Below, piece after piece: positions 1-7,168 of a stretch of DNA of 10,743 nucleotides (position 1 is its first letter; each line of letters begins with the position of its first letter). The position numbers and the translations under genes were made by a program. Source of the stretch: CAZUVM01 sp964623885 (lineage in GTDB: Bacteria; Verrucomicrobiota; Verrucomicrobiia; Limisphaerales; UBA8199); the NCBI GenBank assembly GCA_964623885.1, contig CAZUVM010000252.1:1-10743 (forward strand), written 5' to 3'. The notes below the pieces were generated by a model. That model did no database searches. It was given only the letters and a program-made list of their open reading frames with translations, and had not been told where the DNA came from.

Positions 1-37
1 CGTGATCGTCTGAGAGCAACACAGTGATTTTTTTCAT
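1..37 (-). CDS. NarL/FixJ-type response regulator, N-terminal fragment (runs off left edge)
   Basis: Reading the minus strand from the ATG at 37-35 gives MKKITVLLSDDH before the window ends. This is the first beta strand and acidic pocket (DD) of a receiver domain and closely matches the start of the complete NarL-type regulator at 3893 (MKTIRVLLVDDH). The ATG overlaps the stop of the upstream receiver gene by one base (TGATG), and an AAAGGA Shine-Dalgarno sequence lies about 6 nt upstream, so it is translationally coupled. Only 12 residues are visible. The NarL/LuxR-type HTH output domain is inferred from the identical gene order in the paralogous operon at 3162-5683. Confidence 0.75.
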   Translation of the reverse strand, partial: MKKITVLLSDDH

Positions 38-594
38 CAGTTTCCTTTGGTTTGATGAGACAACCGGCTTCGGTGCGCCCCATTAACGTGCGTGCGCTTT
101 GCGGCATGTCCCGTGGTGGTGGAAGCAACGCGCCATGCCGCACGCTCCCGGGCCGGCGCGGGCAAGGGCTCCCGCGGCAGCGTGTTGTGTGTCAGCCAAA
201 AGTCCTTCATGGCTCTTACCATTTCTTCAAGCTTGGCCGCTTCGGACGGCTTGGTCAGAAACGCGTTGGCCCCCAGGCGGTAGGCTTCCACAATATCCGC
301 CTCCGACCCGGAGGCCGTCAGCATGATCACGGTCAAAGGCAACCCGGGCTGCTGGCGGATCCAGCGCAGGACGTCCAGTCCCATGATGAAGGGCAATTTT
401 AAATCCAGTAGCACCAGGCATGGAAACGGGAATTTTGCGCGGTCGGCGAACTTGCCCGCGCCTTGCAAATAGTCAATCGCCTGCTGTCCGTCACTGGCGA
501 CCTGGATCGGATTGGCGATACCCACCTTCCTCAGGGCGTGCTGCAAGAGGAAGATATCGTTGGGATCGTCATCAACCTGGAGAATAGTTTTCAC
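37..594 (-). CDS. Rcp1-like single-domain response regulator
   Basis: The 185-aa protein has a receiver domain at about residues 3-130 and a basic, probably disordered tail with no output domain. Visible receiver residues are the acidic triad at D8-D10, the phospho-acceptor D64 in LVLLDLKLP, T93 and K115. The long insert YLQGAGKFADRAKFPFP before the acceptor strand is typical of the Rcp1 family, which takes phosphate from phytochrome-type or PAS-type histidine kinases. The start is GTG at 594-592, three bases after the kinase stop, with AAGG upstream. It is the middle gene of the kinase-receiver-NarL operon and is strongly similar to the receiver at 3890-4438. The likely role is a phosphate carrier or sink between the kinase and its partners (inference). 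Confidence 0.9.
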   Translation of the reverse strand: MKTILQVDDDPNDIFLLQHALRKVGIANPIQVASDGQQAIDYLQGAGKFADRAKFPFPCLVLLDLKLPFIMGLDVLRWIRQQPGLPLTVIMLTASGSEADIVEAYRLGANAFLTKPSEAAKLEEMVRAMKDFWLTHNTLPREPLPAPARERAAWRVASTTTGHAAKRTHVNGAHRSRLSHQTKGN

Positions 595-597
595 TGT

Positions 598-2586
598 TTA
601 CGCCTTTTGTAAGTGAATCCAGAAACGGGTGCCCTGGCCGAGTTCCGAGTCGAAGCCGACCTGCGCGCCCATGCGTTCGGCTGCCTTGCGCACGATGCTC
701 AGGCCGATGCCCGTTCCCTCGTATTCGGTCGCGGGCTGAATTCGCTCGAACAGCCGGAAGATACGCTCGTGATTTTCTGGGGCGATGCCGATGCCATTGT
801 CCTTGAACCAAACGCGCACCGACGCGTCCTTCATCGTTTCGGCAGAAACCTCCAGGCGAGGCGTGGTGCCGGGCGCAACAAATTTTGCGCCATTGCTCAG
901 CAGGTTGGAGACGCATTGGGCCAGCAGCGCCTCGTTCCCCATCACGTGGGGCAGCGTGCCTTGAATGCGGATCTCCGGTTTGATCGGCTGGCCGTTCGGG
1001 AAGGTTTCCACCATGTCGCGCACCAGCCGGTCCAGATCCACCCGCTCCAGCGGCAAGTTGGCGTGGAGGATTTTCGTATAGCTCAAAACATCCTGGATGA
1101 GCCGGTCCAGTCGCACGGCGGAACGCATGATCCGCTGCAGGTAATCGACGCCTTGTGCGTCGAGCTTGCCGCTATATTCATCCACCAGGAATTGGGCGAA
1201 ACTTTGCATGGCCCGCAGCGGCGCGCGCATATCGTGCGAGACGCTGTAGGAGAATCCCTCCAGCTCACCGATGGTCTTGCGCAGTTCAGTGGTGCGTTCC
1301 GCGACTACTTGCTCGAGTTCAATGGCATGCCGCCCGATCTCATTTTTCGCCGCCAGCAACGCCTGCTCGGCCCGCTTGCTTTCGGTGATGTCCAGGGTTA
1401 CCGCGAGCAGGTTCTGCTCGTTCCCGAGGCCGTGGTTGATGCGGGCAACGCTGCTGCGCACCCAAACAATTTCTCCATTGGGCCGCACGCACCGTTTTTC
1501 GATAACGAAATCGCCGCCTTCCTTCTTCAACTTCTTCAAGAGGGCTTCGTTGTGCGCCAGGTCGTCCGGGTGAACGATGTCCTGCATCTTTAGGCTGAGC
1601 AATTCCTTGGGCTGGCGCCCGGCAATATCGCAGTAACATTTATTGACGAGCGTGAAGCGTCCATTGATATCCGTCTGAGCGATACCGGCGGTGGCCTGGG
1701 TGAAAATGACGTGAAACCGTTGTTCGCTTTCGCGCAAGGATTCCTCGGCGTGCTTGCGCTGGGTAATGTCGCGAATGTTGCACTGAATGACGTTTCGTCC
1801 GCCTTCATCGTAGAGATTGCTGACAAACTCCACTTCGCGGCGCTGGCCTGCTTTGTTTTGCAGCGGCAGGTCCTCGTAACGAATGAAATGTTTCTTCTGC
1901 AGCTCGCGAAAAGCCGACTGGTTGGCCTTTTCGTCCTTGAGCAACCCGATTTGCCAAAGCTCCTTGCCCAGCAATTCCGCGCGCGGGTACCCCAATAATT
2001 CTGACATGAATGGATTGGCGTCGGTGATTTTGCGCGTGCCGGGATCGAGAATCAGGATTCCGTCCCGGGCCGCTTCAAAGAGGCGACGGTAACGAATTTC
2101 CGAAACCTCCGTGGACGCCTGGGCCTGCCGCCGCTCCGTGATGTCCTGGATGAACAGGAGAATCCCCGGCAGGTGATCCACCTGGCACCCGCTCAACAGC
2201 ATCGTGCGCCATCCGATCTTTTCGAACTCGTGCGTCACCTCGAAATCCTTGAAACGCTTTTTGCGGGGCAGCACTTCCTCGAGCAACGTGCGCAGCTTGG
2301 GAATGTTCCATTGGCCGCTGCCCAATTCATACACCAGGCGGTTCACCGCCTGGCGCGAAGAGATTTTGAATGCTTTGCAGAAAGATTCGTTAGCCGTCTG
2401 CACGCGCAGCTTGTCGTCCAACACCAATAGCGGGGGAACGGCCTCGACGACCGACTCGGCGTAATCGCGCGCGGCCAGCAGTTGGTTTTGGAGCACGAAA
2501 GCTTCTTCGAGCTGCATCCGTTCCTTGTGGCGCACGCGTTGCCCATTGGAATTCCGAGGCGCCTTCCTGAGGGGGTAGGTTTTCAC
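598..2586 (-). CDS. Triple-PAS sensor histidine kinase
   Basis: The 662-aa protein has no signal peptide or membrane segment, so it should be cytoplasmic. Domains: a PAS-like domain at about 40-150, containing the ELGSGQWNIPKLR signature also seen in CheB/CheR-PAS proteins; PAS at 163-278; PAS at 285-403 (HPDD at 339-342); a coiled coil at about 403-440; HisKA with phospho-acceptor H451 in SVSHDMRAPLR; and HATPase_c with N-box N561/N565, G1 DNGIGI at 596-601, F-box at 609-616 and G2 GTGIGLS at 624-630. All catalytic motifs are intact. The annotated start is GTG at 2586, supported by a promoter element whose -10-like hexamer ends 6 nt upstream. An alternative ATG at 2517 (residue 24) has AAGGA just upstream. 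It heads an operon with the receiver 3 nt downstream. Ligand and signal cannot be read from the sequence. Confidence 0.95.
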   Translation of the reverse strand: MKTYPLRKAPRNSNGQRVRHKERMQLEEAFVLQNQLLAARDYAESVVEAVPPLLVLDDKLRVQTANESFCKAFKISSRQAVNRLVYELGSGQWNIPKLRTLLEEVLPRKKRFKDFEVTHEFEKIGWRTMLLSGCQVDHLPGILLFIQDITERRQAQASTEVSEIRYRRLFEAARDGILILDPGTRKITDANPFMSELLGYPRAELLGKELWQIGLLKDEKANQSAFRELQKKHFIRYEDLPLQNKAGQRREVEFVSNLYDEGGRNVIQCNIRDITQRKHAEESLRESEQRFHVIFTQATAGIAQTDINGRFTLVNKCYCDIAGRQPKELLSLKMQDIVHPDDLAHNEALLKKLKKEGGDFVIEKRCVRPNGEIVWVRSSVARINHGLGNEQNLLAVTLDITESKRAEQALLAAKNEIGRHAIELEQVVAERTTELRKTIGELEGFSYSVSHDMRAPLRAMQSFAQFLVDEYSGKLDAQGVDYLQRIMRSAVRLDRLIQDVLSYTKILHANLPLERVDLDRLVRDMVETFPNGQPIKPEIRIQGTLPHVMGNEALLAQCVSNLLSNGAKFVAPGTTPRLEVSAETMKDASVRVWFKDNGIGIAPENHERIFRLFERIQPATEYEGTGIGLSIVRKAAERMGAQVGFDSELGQGTRFWIHLQKA

Positions 2587-2592
2587 TTCTGA

Positions 2593-2651
2593 AATGTAAC
2601 CCCCGAAGTCGACCGGTCATATTGTGGGGTTGACCGTGGGGTGTTTCCCCC
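2593..2651 (-). promoter_or_regulatory. Shared operator plus -10 promoter module, copy a (kinase 1 operon)
   Basis: The minus strand carries a 26-bp imperfect dyad at 2651-2626: it begins GGGGGAAACA, has the core CCCCACGGT and ends CAACCCC. After 27 nt comes the -10-like hexamer TACATT at 2598-2593, then 6 nt, then the GTG start. The same arrangement precedes four other genes in this window. No good -35 box is visible, consistent with activator dependence. The 6-nt distance implies transcription starting at or next to the GTG. Confidence 0.6.
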
Positions 2652-2709
2652 TTGCAGCCGAACCGCGTTGAACGTGAGAGCGAACGCGCCAATCTCTCCC
2701 CGCATTTCC

Positions 2710-2859
2710 TCAGGTCAAGCGGCGCCGCTGAACCAGCCTCACCACGACACAGATGATAGCCGCCAGCAGCAGAAGGTGGACGAACCCCTGCAGCGCGTAC
2801 CCGGTCATCAGACCGAGCAGCCAGAGCCCGAGCATTACGAAAGCAATCACGTACCACAT
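2710..2859 (-). CDS. lmo0937-family small membrane protein
   Basis: This 49-aa ORF begins MWYVIAFVMLGLWLLGLM and ends with the basic tail QRRRLT. Two hydrophobic segments (about residues 3-20 and 27-42) are separated by a short TGYALQGFVH turn. This is the recognisable pattern of the lmo0937-family membrane proteins, which are about 45-55 aa long and end in Arg/Lys; their biochemical function is unknown. No Shine-Dalgarno sequence is evident and the shared operator motif is absent. It sits alone between the two kinase operons, on the same strand. Related proteins often occur near stress genes, which fits the PRC-BON and DUF2945 genes here (inference). Confidence 0.8.
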   Translation of the reverse strand: MWYVIAFVMLGLWLLGLMTGYALQGFVHLLLLAAIICVVVRLVQRRRLT

Positions 2860-3161
2860 GTTTTTATTGGCTGCGTAAAGGAGGCCGCCGCCGCCTCCCA
2901 GGCAACCAAAACCGCTCTCCGGCTCGCTGCCCGGCCGCAGACCAGGCCGTAAGGCAAGGCGGCGCTTTCGTGGGTGGTGCCGGACGCCACTCGCCGTTTT
3001 GCCACGTCACTCTCTGCAAAAGCAGCTCGTAACGCGAATTGAACCTTTACAGCGAGCAGGCTCCGGTGGACTCCGTTCTTTTGCGACCTGGTGGTCCCGC
3101 GGTTGACTTCAAAGATCTTCGCCATAACGTTTGGTTTAGCCGGTGGTTTACTGATTTGCGC
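2860..3161. other. Intergenic stretch of about 300 nt without a supported gene
   Basis: It lies between the stop of the NarL-type regulator and the small membrane protein gene and should contain the small gene's promoter and the 3' end of the NarL operon. I see no clear hairpin with a T-tract, no copy of the GGGG...CCCC operator and no recognisable protein. A minus-strand ORF beginning MAKIFEVNRG (start 3125) was considered and not accepted. Confidence 0.4.
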
Positions 3162-3893
3162 TCACATCCAGGCGTGTTTTTTTTCCGCCATCCACGTGCG
3201 GTCCGACCTCGGCTTCAATGGCCAAAGCGGCGAGCGGTTGACTTCTATGATTCCGCTGCTAACCGCGTAGCGGGTCAAAGCCGAAGTTTTATGCAGGTTC
3301 AGCTTGAGCATGAGGCTCTGCCGATGTTTTTCCACCGTCTTCGTGCTGAGGCACATCAGCGCGGCGATTTGTTTGCTGCAGTATCCCTCGGCGATCAATT
3401 GGAGGACTTCCACCTGTCGCCCGGACAATCGGGCGGGCTCGGTTGCGGCCTCGCGGCTTTCGCTCGGATCTCCCCAACTTTCCTTCGACAGGCGTTGAAG
3501 CATCGCGGGGCTAAAGGAGGCGCCTCCTTTGTCCGTTTCGCGGACCGCTTCCAACAAATCATCTCCGGCCGCTGCCTTCAGCAAATAGCCGGTCGCCCCT
3601 GCCTCAATGGCTTCCCGCAGGTGCTGCGCGTCATCGTAACTGGAAAGGACGAGCACCTTGCTCGCCGGCGCCCTTTTGGCAATCTGCCGGGTAGCGCTCA
3701 TTCCGTTGAATCGCGGCATGGCCAGGTCCAGCAGCACCACATCCGGCCGCAGCCTCTCGGCTTCGCGCACGGCTTCTTGGCCATCTTCCGCCTCGCCGAC
3801 TACCAGCATGTCTCCTGCCGCCTCGAGCAGGGCCCGCAGCCCGGCTCGAACTACGGCATGATCGTCCACCAAAAGAACTCGAATGGTTTTCAT
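3162..3893 (-). CDS. NarL/FixJ-family response regulator with LuxR-type HTH
   Basis: The 243-aa protein has a receiver at about 1-120 (D10/D11 acidic pair, phospho-acceptor D56 in VVLLDLAMP, S84, K106 in GYLLKA) and a LuxR-type HTH at about 155-215 (LSGRQVEVLQLIAEG, then the recognition helix region around STKTVEKHR). It is therefore a phosphorylation-controlled DNA-binding regulator. The ATG at 3893 was chosen because MKTIRVLLVDDH is the canonical receiver start, AGGAG lies 7 nt upstream and the ATG overlaps the previous stop as ATGA; a longer in-frame ORF reaching 4010 would overlap the receiver gene by 121 nt. The last 25 residues past the HTH are Trp/Lys/Arg-rich and unusual. It is the most obvious candidate to bind the dyad motif shared by five promoters here (inference). 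Confidence 0.93.
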   Translation of the reverse strand: MKTIRVLLVDDHAVVRAGLRALLEAAGDMLVVGEAEDGQEAVREAERLRPDVVLLDLAMPRFNGMSATRQIAKRAPASKVLVLSSYDDAQHLREAIEAGATGYLLKAAAGDDLLEAVRETDKGGASFSPAMLQRLSKESWGDPSESREAATEPARLSGRQVEVLQLIAEGYCSKQIAALMCLSTKTVEKHRQSLMLKLNLHKTSALTRYAVSSGIIEVNRSPLWPLKPRSDRTWMAEKKHAWM

Positions 3894-4438
3894 ATATCGC
3901 TCCTGAGAATGCCGGACGACACCTGGGTGAGGGACCTGGTTGGCGGGGCGTACTGCTGCACGGCTTGCGGGTCCGCCAACCGCTCCTGACCTGCGTTCAA
4001 CGCCGGACACGGCGGCGGCGTGTTTTGCGTCAACCAGAAATCGTTAATGGCCTTGACTGTCTCGCACAGTTTGCCCGTTTCCGCCGGCTTCACCAGATAG
4101 CCTTGGGCCCCCAAGCGATACGCCGTCGCGACGTCTGCCTCCACCCGCGAGGAACTCAGGATGAGCACGATGGGAGCCAGGCTGGGCTGCTGGCGAATCC
4201 ACTTCAGCACGTCCAGCCCCATCACGAACGGCAGCTTCAAGTCCAGCAGGATCAGGCAAGGCAGCGGGAATTTCGCGCGCTCGGCGAATTTCCCCGCGCC
4301 TTGCAGATAATCAAGGGCCTCTTGCCCGTCCCGGGCCACCTGGACGGGATTGGCTATGCCCGCCTTGCTGGCTGCGCGTTGGAAGAAAAACACATCGTTC
4401 TCGTCGTCTTCGACCAAAAGTATTGGTTTGGTGATCAT
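3890..4438 (-). CDS. Rcp1-like single-domain response regulator
   Basis: The 182-aa protein has a receiver at about 5-135: acidic cluster E10-D11-D12, phospho-acceptor D66 in LILLDLKLP, S95, K117 in YLVKPAE. A Pro/Gln-rich tail follows with no output domain. It has the Rcp1-type insert (YLQGAGKFAERAKFPLP) and is very close to the receiver at 37-594. The start is ATG at 4438, three bases after the kinase stop, with AAAGG about 8 nt upstream. The gap to the kinase is 3 nt in both paralogous operons. The 3' end overlaps the NarL-type gene by ATGA. It presumably accepts phosphate from the adjacent kinase. Confidence 0.93.
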   Translation of the reverse strand: MITKPILLVEDDENDVFFFQRAASKAGIANPVQVARDGQEALDYLQGAGKFAERAKFPLPCLILLDLKLPFVMGLDVLKWIRQQPSLAPIVLILSSSRVEADVATAYRLGAQGYLVKPAETGKLCETVKAINDFWLTQNTPPPCPALNAGQERLADPQAVQQYAPPTRSLTQVSSGILRSDI

Positions 4439-4441
4439 GGT

Positions 4442-5683
4442 TTAACCTTTCTTCAGCAGCATCCAGAATTGACTGCCTTTGCCCAACTCAGATTTGAAGC
4501 CCACCTGTGCGTGCATGCGCTCAACGGCTTTGCGCACAATGGTCAAACCAATGCCCGTGCCGTCGTAATGCGAATCGGGGTGGATGCGCTCGAACATTCG
4601 GAAAATCCGGTCGTGATCCCGTTCGGCGATGCCGATGCCATTATCCTCGAACCAAACGCGGAACCCGCCCTCCGCGGTTTCAGCCCAAATGCGCACGCGC
4701 GGAACGGTTTCCGGGGAAACGAACTTTAACGCGTTGCTCAACAGATTCGAAATGCATTGCGTCAACAAGGCGTCGTTGCCCAATACCAGCGGCAGCCCCC
4801 CCTCGATCCGGATCTTCGTCCCCGGCCGCCGTGCCCGCGGCTGGGTCTCGATGATGTCGCGCGTCAGTCGATCCAAATCCACGGACGCCAGCGGCGCCTC
4901 GGCGCGCAATACTTTGGTGTAGCTCAAGACATCCTGAATCAAATGATCCAGCCGCAGTGCTGACCGGCAAATGCGCCGCAGATAATTCGCCGCCGTTTCA
5001 TCCAGAGGCCGGTCCGCATATTCCTCACCGATGAGTTTCGCATAACCCTGCATCGCCCGTAGCGGCGCCCGCATGTCATGCGACAGGCTGTAGGAGAAAG
5101 CTTCCAGTTGGCTCACCGTCTCCCGCAGCTCCGACGTGCGTTCCTGGACCACTTCCTCGAGTTGGCGGGCGTGCCGGCTGATGATCTCCTTGGCCTCCTG
5201 AAGTTCCCGCTCCGCCCGTTTGCGCTGGCGGATGTCCCGGATGTTGCATTGAATGACCGCGTGGCCGTCCTCATCGTAGAGGTTGCTTACGAACTCCACC
5301 TCGCGTCGCTCCCCGGCTTTGGCCTGGAGTGGTAAATTCTCGTAGCGAATATAAAGGTTGCTCCGCAATTCTTGAAATGCGGCCCGGCTGACCTGCTCAT
5401 CCTCCAGCAACCCGATCTCCCAAAGTTCTTTGCCGATCAATTCCTCATAGGCGTACCCGAGCAGCTCGCTCATAAAAGGATTGGCATCGGTGATCGTTCG
5501 CGTGGCCGGGTCGAGGATCAGGATCCCGTCGCGAGCGGCCTCGAATAACCGCCGGTACCGAATCTCCGAAGCCCGCGCGGATGGCCGCGTATCCCGGGGC
5601 CTGGTGACTGCGGTTACTGTTTGTCCCGGGTATGATTCTAATTCCAGCCCTGGACCTGCGTTTGACTCTATGGTGGCGATCAT
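4442..5683 (-). CDS. PAS-domain sensor histidine kinase
   Basis: The 413-aa protein is cytoplasmic by appearance, with no signal peptide or membrane span. Domains: a unique N-terminal stretch at 1-36; one PAS domain at 38-157; a coiled coil at about 155-195; HisKA with H202 in SLSHDMRAPLR; and HATPase_c with N313/N317, DNGIGI at 347-352, F-box at 360-367 and GTGIGLT at 375-381. From residue 39 on it matches the triple-PAS kinase at 598-2586, but with only the counterpart of that kinase's middle PAS, so the two differ by two PAS domains. The ATG at 5683 follows a -10-like TACTGT by 6 nt and has no Shine-Dalgarno sequence. It is the first gene of a three-gene operon. Confidence 0.95.
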   Translation of the reverse strand: MIATIESNAGPGLELESYPGQTVTAVTRPRDTRPSARASEIRYRRLFEAARDGILILDPATRTITDANPFMSELLGYAYEELIGKELWEIGLLEDEQVSRAAFQELRSNLYIRYENLPLQAKAGERREVEFVSNLYDEDGHAVIQCNIRDIRQRKRAERELQEAKEIISRHARQLEEVVQERTSELRETVSQLEAFSYSLSHDMRAPLRAMQGYAKLIGEEYADRPLDETAANYLRRICRSALRLDHLIQDVLSYTKVLRAEAPLASVDLDRLTRDIIETQPRARRPGTKIRIEGGLPLVLGNDALLTQCISNLLSNALKFVSPETVPRVRIWAETAEGGFRVWFEDNGIGIAERDHDRIFRMFERIHPDSHYDGTGIGLTIVRKAVERMHAQVGFKSELGKGSQFWMLLKKG

Positions 5684-5689
5684 GCGGTG

Positions 5690-5749
5690 ACAGTAACACG
5701 ACCGGGAGCAGATGGGGTATTATGGGGATGACCCTTAGGGATTCTCCCC
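5690..5749 (-). promoter_or_regulatory. Shared operator plus -10 promoter module, copy b (kinase 2 operon)
   Basis: The minus strand carries a 26-bp dyad at 5749-5724 (GGGGAGAAT, core CCCTAAGGGT, end CATCCCC). After 28 nt comes TACTGT at 5695-5690, then 6 nt to the ATG. This copy is the most palindromic, and its arms extend to TTATGGGGA/TCCCCATAA (5720-5753). The spacing matches the other copies. Function as operator and promoter is inferred from the repetition and constant position. Confidence 0.6.
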
Positions 5750-5773
5750 ATAAGGTGGATTGCGTTTTGTTAA

Positions 5774-5805
5774 ACCCTGCGACCGAGCTTACCCGGTCGC
5801 AGGGT
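5774..5805 (-). terminator. Stem-loop, probable terminator of the radical SAM gene
   Basis: The arms CCCTGCGACCG (5775-5785) and CGGTCGCAGGG (5794-5804) pair perfectly over 11 bp, plus one A-T pair outside, with an 8-nt loop. Read on the minus strand it is followed by TTTAACAAAAC, a weak U-tract, so it would terminate transcription from the gene ending at 5941, about 135 nt upstream. It also separates that gene from the kinase 2 promoter. The same stem design recurs at 10000-10029. Confidence 0.5.
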
Positions 5806-5870
5806 CGCCCCTCGGCGAGTCAGGTACGAGCATGGCTGCGGGTAGCCGTGGCAAGGTACGGGCGATGCTC

Positions 5871-5908
5871 GGATGCCGGAGTTTCCTTGGCGGAAGAGGA
5901 TGCCGGAG
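5871..5908. repeat. Two copies of an 11-bp direct repeat
   Basis: GGATGCCGGAG occurs at 5871-5881 and again at 5898-5908 in the intergenic region after the radical SAM gene. It is short and of unknown meaning. I could not recognise a mobile element here. Confidence 0.4.
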
Positions 5909-5940
5909 CGGCATAAATGTTCGGCGTTGATTTCAAGTAA

Positions 5941-7062
5941 TCAGTGGCGAGGCAGTCTTTGTTGTCGTGCGAAGCGCGTTCCTTTCAGGAGAAATCCCTG
6001 GTCAACCGTTCGTAAGTACTCTGCAGCGCCAACGGGGCTGGGCGCACAGCCCGCCGCCTCAATGGCTGACATAACCTGCTCCTCGTCCATGATCAGTCGA
6101 TCCCGTTTGTAGATTGGGTAATCGGCGCGCATCGCTCTGGGGGTGAGATTGATCGTGGCCAGGTTCGCGCCCGCGTTCAACGCCCGAACATAGCCGTCCT
6201 GCGCGACCATCCGCAGCGCGCTGACTGCGGGTATGATCCAATGCGGCGCGCGCAAACGCAGCCAGGCCAGGCAATTCAGAGTCTGTTCGATGTCCCCGTC
6301 CGGCGCACTGGCAAACGGTGTTTGCTCGCCCGCCACGAAGGGACTTACGCTGCCGCCGCATAGTGGCAGCAGGGTCAGCAGGTTCAACGTCTGCTCCACG
6401 TGCGCCGCCGTTTGCCCGGGCAGGCCGATAATGAGACCTGACGACACTTTCCACCCTTTGCCTGACAGATAACAAATCGCTGCCATGCGCTCGGCCATCG
6501 TCCCGGGGGCCTCAACGAACTCGTAATGCTCGCCATTGCCCGTCTCAATCCTCATCGTGTAACCGTCGGCACCCGCCTCACGCAACCGGTCGTACTCGCG
6601 TGGCGATAAAGTGCCGAGGCCAATCGTGATGCCCAGATCCGTGTGCCGGCGGAGCTCGCGCACCAGCGGCAGCACCACCTCCCGCACCGTCTCGGGGTCT
6701 TCGCCCGCCTGGATCTCGAGGTCGGTAATCGCAGCGGGTCGATGGTGAATAATCAGCTCCGCGAGTTCTTCCGCAGCCAGCCGGTAGCGCTTCAGTGAGG
6801 CGTTGTCGCGCCGCATCGCGCAGTAACGGCAATTCTGCCGGCAGTGGCTGGACACCTCAACAACCCCGCGCACAAAAACGCGGCGCCCGAACACTTCATC
6901 CCGCGCCGCCCGCGCCTGCTCGTGCAAGGAAGTATCCAATCCCTCGGCGGCCAATGGAATCGGGCGTAGCGGTCCCGCCGTTCCCGGCGGAGCAGCGCGG
7001 TCAAAGGAAATGGAGAGCGACATCGTGGAGCAAAAATGACCGGGTAAGAGGTTTGCCGCCAT
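5941..7062 (-). CDS. HydE/BioB-like radical SAM enzyme
   Basis: From the ATG at 7062 the protein is 373 aa. The [4Fe-4S]/SAM motif C-RQN-C-RY-C (CxxxCxxC) lies about 75 residues in, followed by AMRRDN as in the HydE/PylB/biotin synthase group. Further family features are IQAGED, MRIET, the IIGLPGQT strand, SPFVAGEQTP and the C-terminal INLTPRAMRADYPIY, which parallels the PNLTP...Y segment of HydE. The best match is therefore HydE-like; HydE itself matures [FeFe]-hydrogenase. No hydG, hydF, hydrogenase, pyl or bio gene lies nearby, so the substrate is unknown. Start uncertain: a TTG at 7119 gives 392 aa but its extra residues look like untranslated DNA, and an ATG at 7023 gives 360 aa. The 7062 start has only a weak GGGGGA upstream. 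Confidence 0.85.
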   Translation of the reverse strand: MAANLLPGHFCSTMSLSISFDRAAPPGTAGPLRPIPLAAEGLDTSLHEQARAARDEVFGRRVFVRGVVEVSSHCRQNCRYCAMRRDNASLKRYRLAAEELAELIIHHRPAAITDLEIQAGEDPETVREVVLPLVRELRRHTDLGITIGLGTLSPREYDRLREAGADGYTMRIETGNGEHYEFVEAPGTMAERMAAICYLSGKGWKVSSGLIIGLPGQTAAHVEQTLNLLTLLPLCGGSVSPFVAGEQTPFASAPDGDIEQTLNCLAWLRLRAPHWIIPAVSALRMVAQDGYVRALNAGANLATINLTPRAMRADYPIYKRDRLIMDEEQVMSAIEAAGCAPSPVGAAEYLRTVDQGFLLKGTRFARQQRLPRH

Positions 7063-7139
7063 TGGGGATTCCCCCGATGTCCGTTTTTGTGAACCCCTCG
7101 CGCCTTGCCCCAGCCCCAAATCCCAGGCAACGCACCCGT

Positions 7140-7163
7140 CCCTATTTATGAGATGGGTTCTAG
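7140..7163. repeat. 24-bp inverted repeat, left copy
   Basis: The 24 bases, read on the minus strand, begin CTAGAACCCATC and end ATAAATAGGG. They are identical to 10720-10743 on the plus strand. This copy starts 5 nt after the stop of the receiver gene that ends at 7169. It could be one end of a mobile unit or a dispersed intergenic repeat located at gene 3' ends. Confidence 0.8.
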
Positions 7164-7168
7164 CACTA

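Noticed and set aside
613..1593. 326-aa plus-strand ORF opposite the triple-PAS kinase
   Set aside because: It is an antisense shadow of a GC-rich kinase gene with intact motifs on the minus strand; it has no domain of its own.
2847..3125. 92-aa minus-strand ORF beginning MAKIFEVNRG, between the NarL regulator and the small membrane protein
   Set aside because: The composition is Ala/Arg-rich without a recognisable domain, it lacks a clear ribosome binding site, and it overlaps the start of the better-supported small membrane gene.
3162..4010. Longer 282-aa version of the NarL regulator starting at 4010
   Set aside because: The extra 39 residues overlap the receiver gene, while the ATG at 3893 has AGGAG, an ATGA junction and the canonical receiver start.
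7064..7075. GGGGATTCCCCC palindrome near the radical SAM start as a further operator copy
   Set aside because: It lacks the CCCNACGGT core and the 26-bp spacing of the shared motif, and no -10 hexamer follows at the expected distance.
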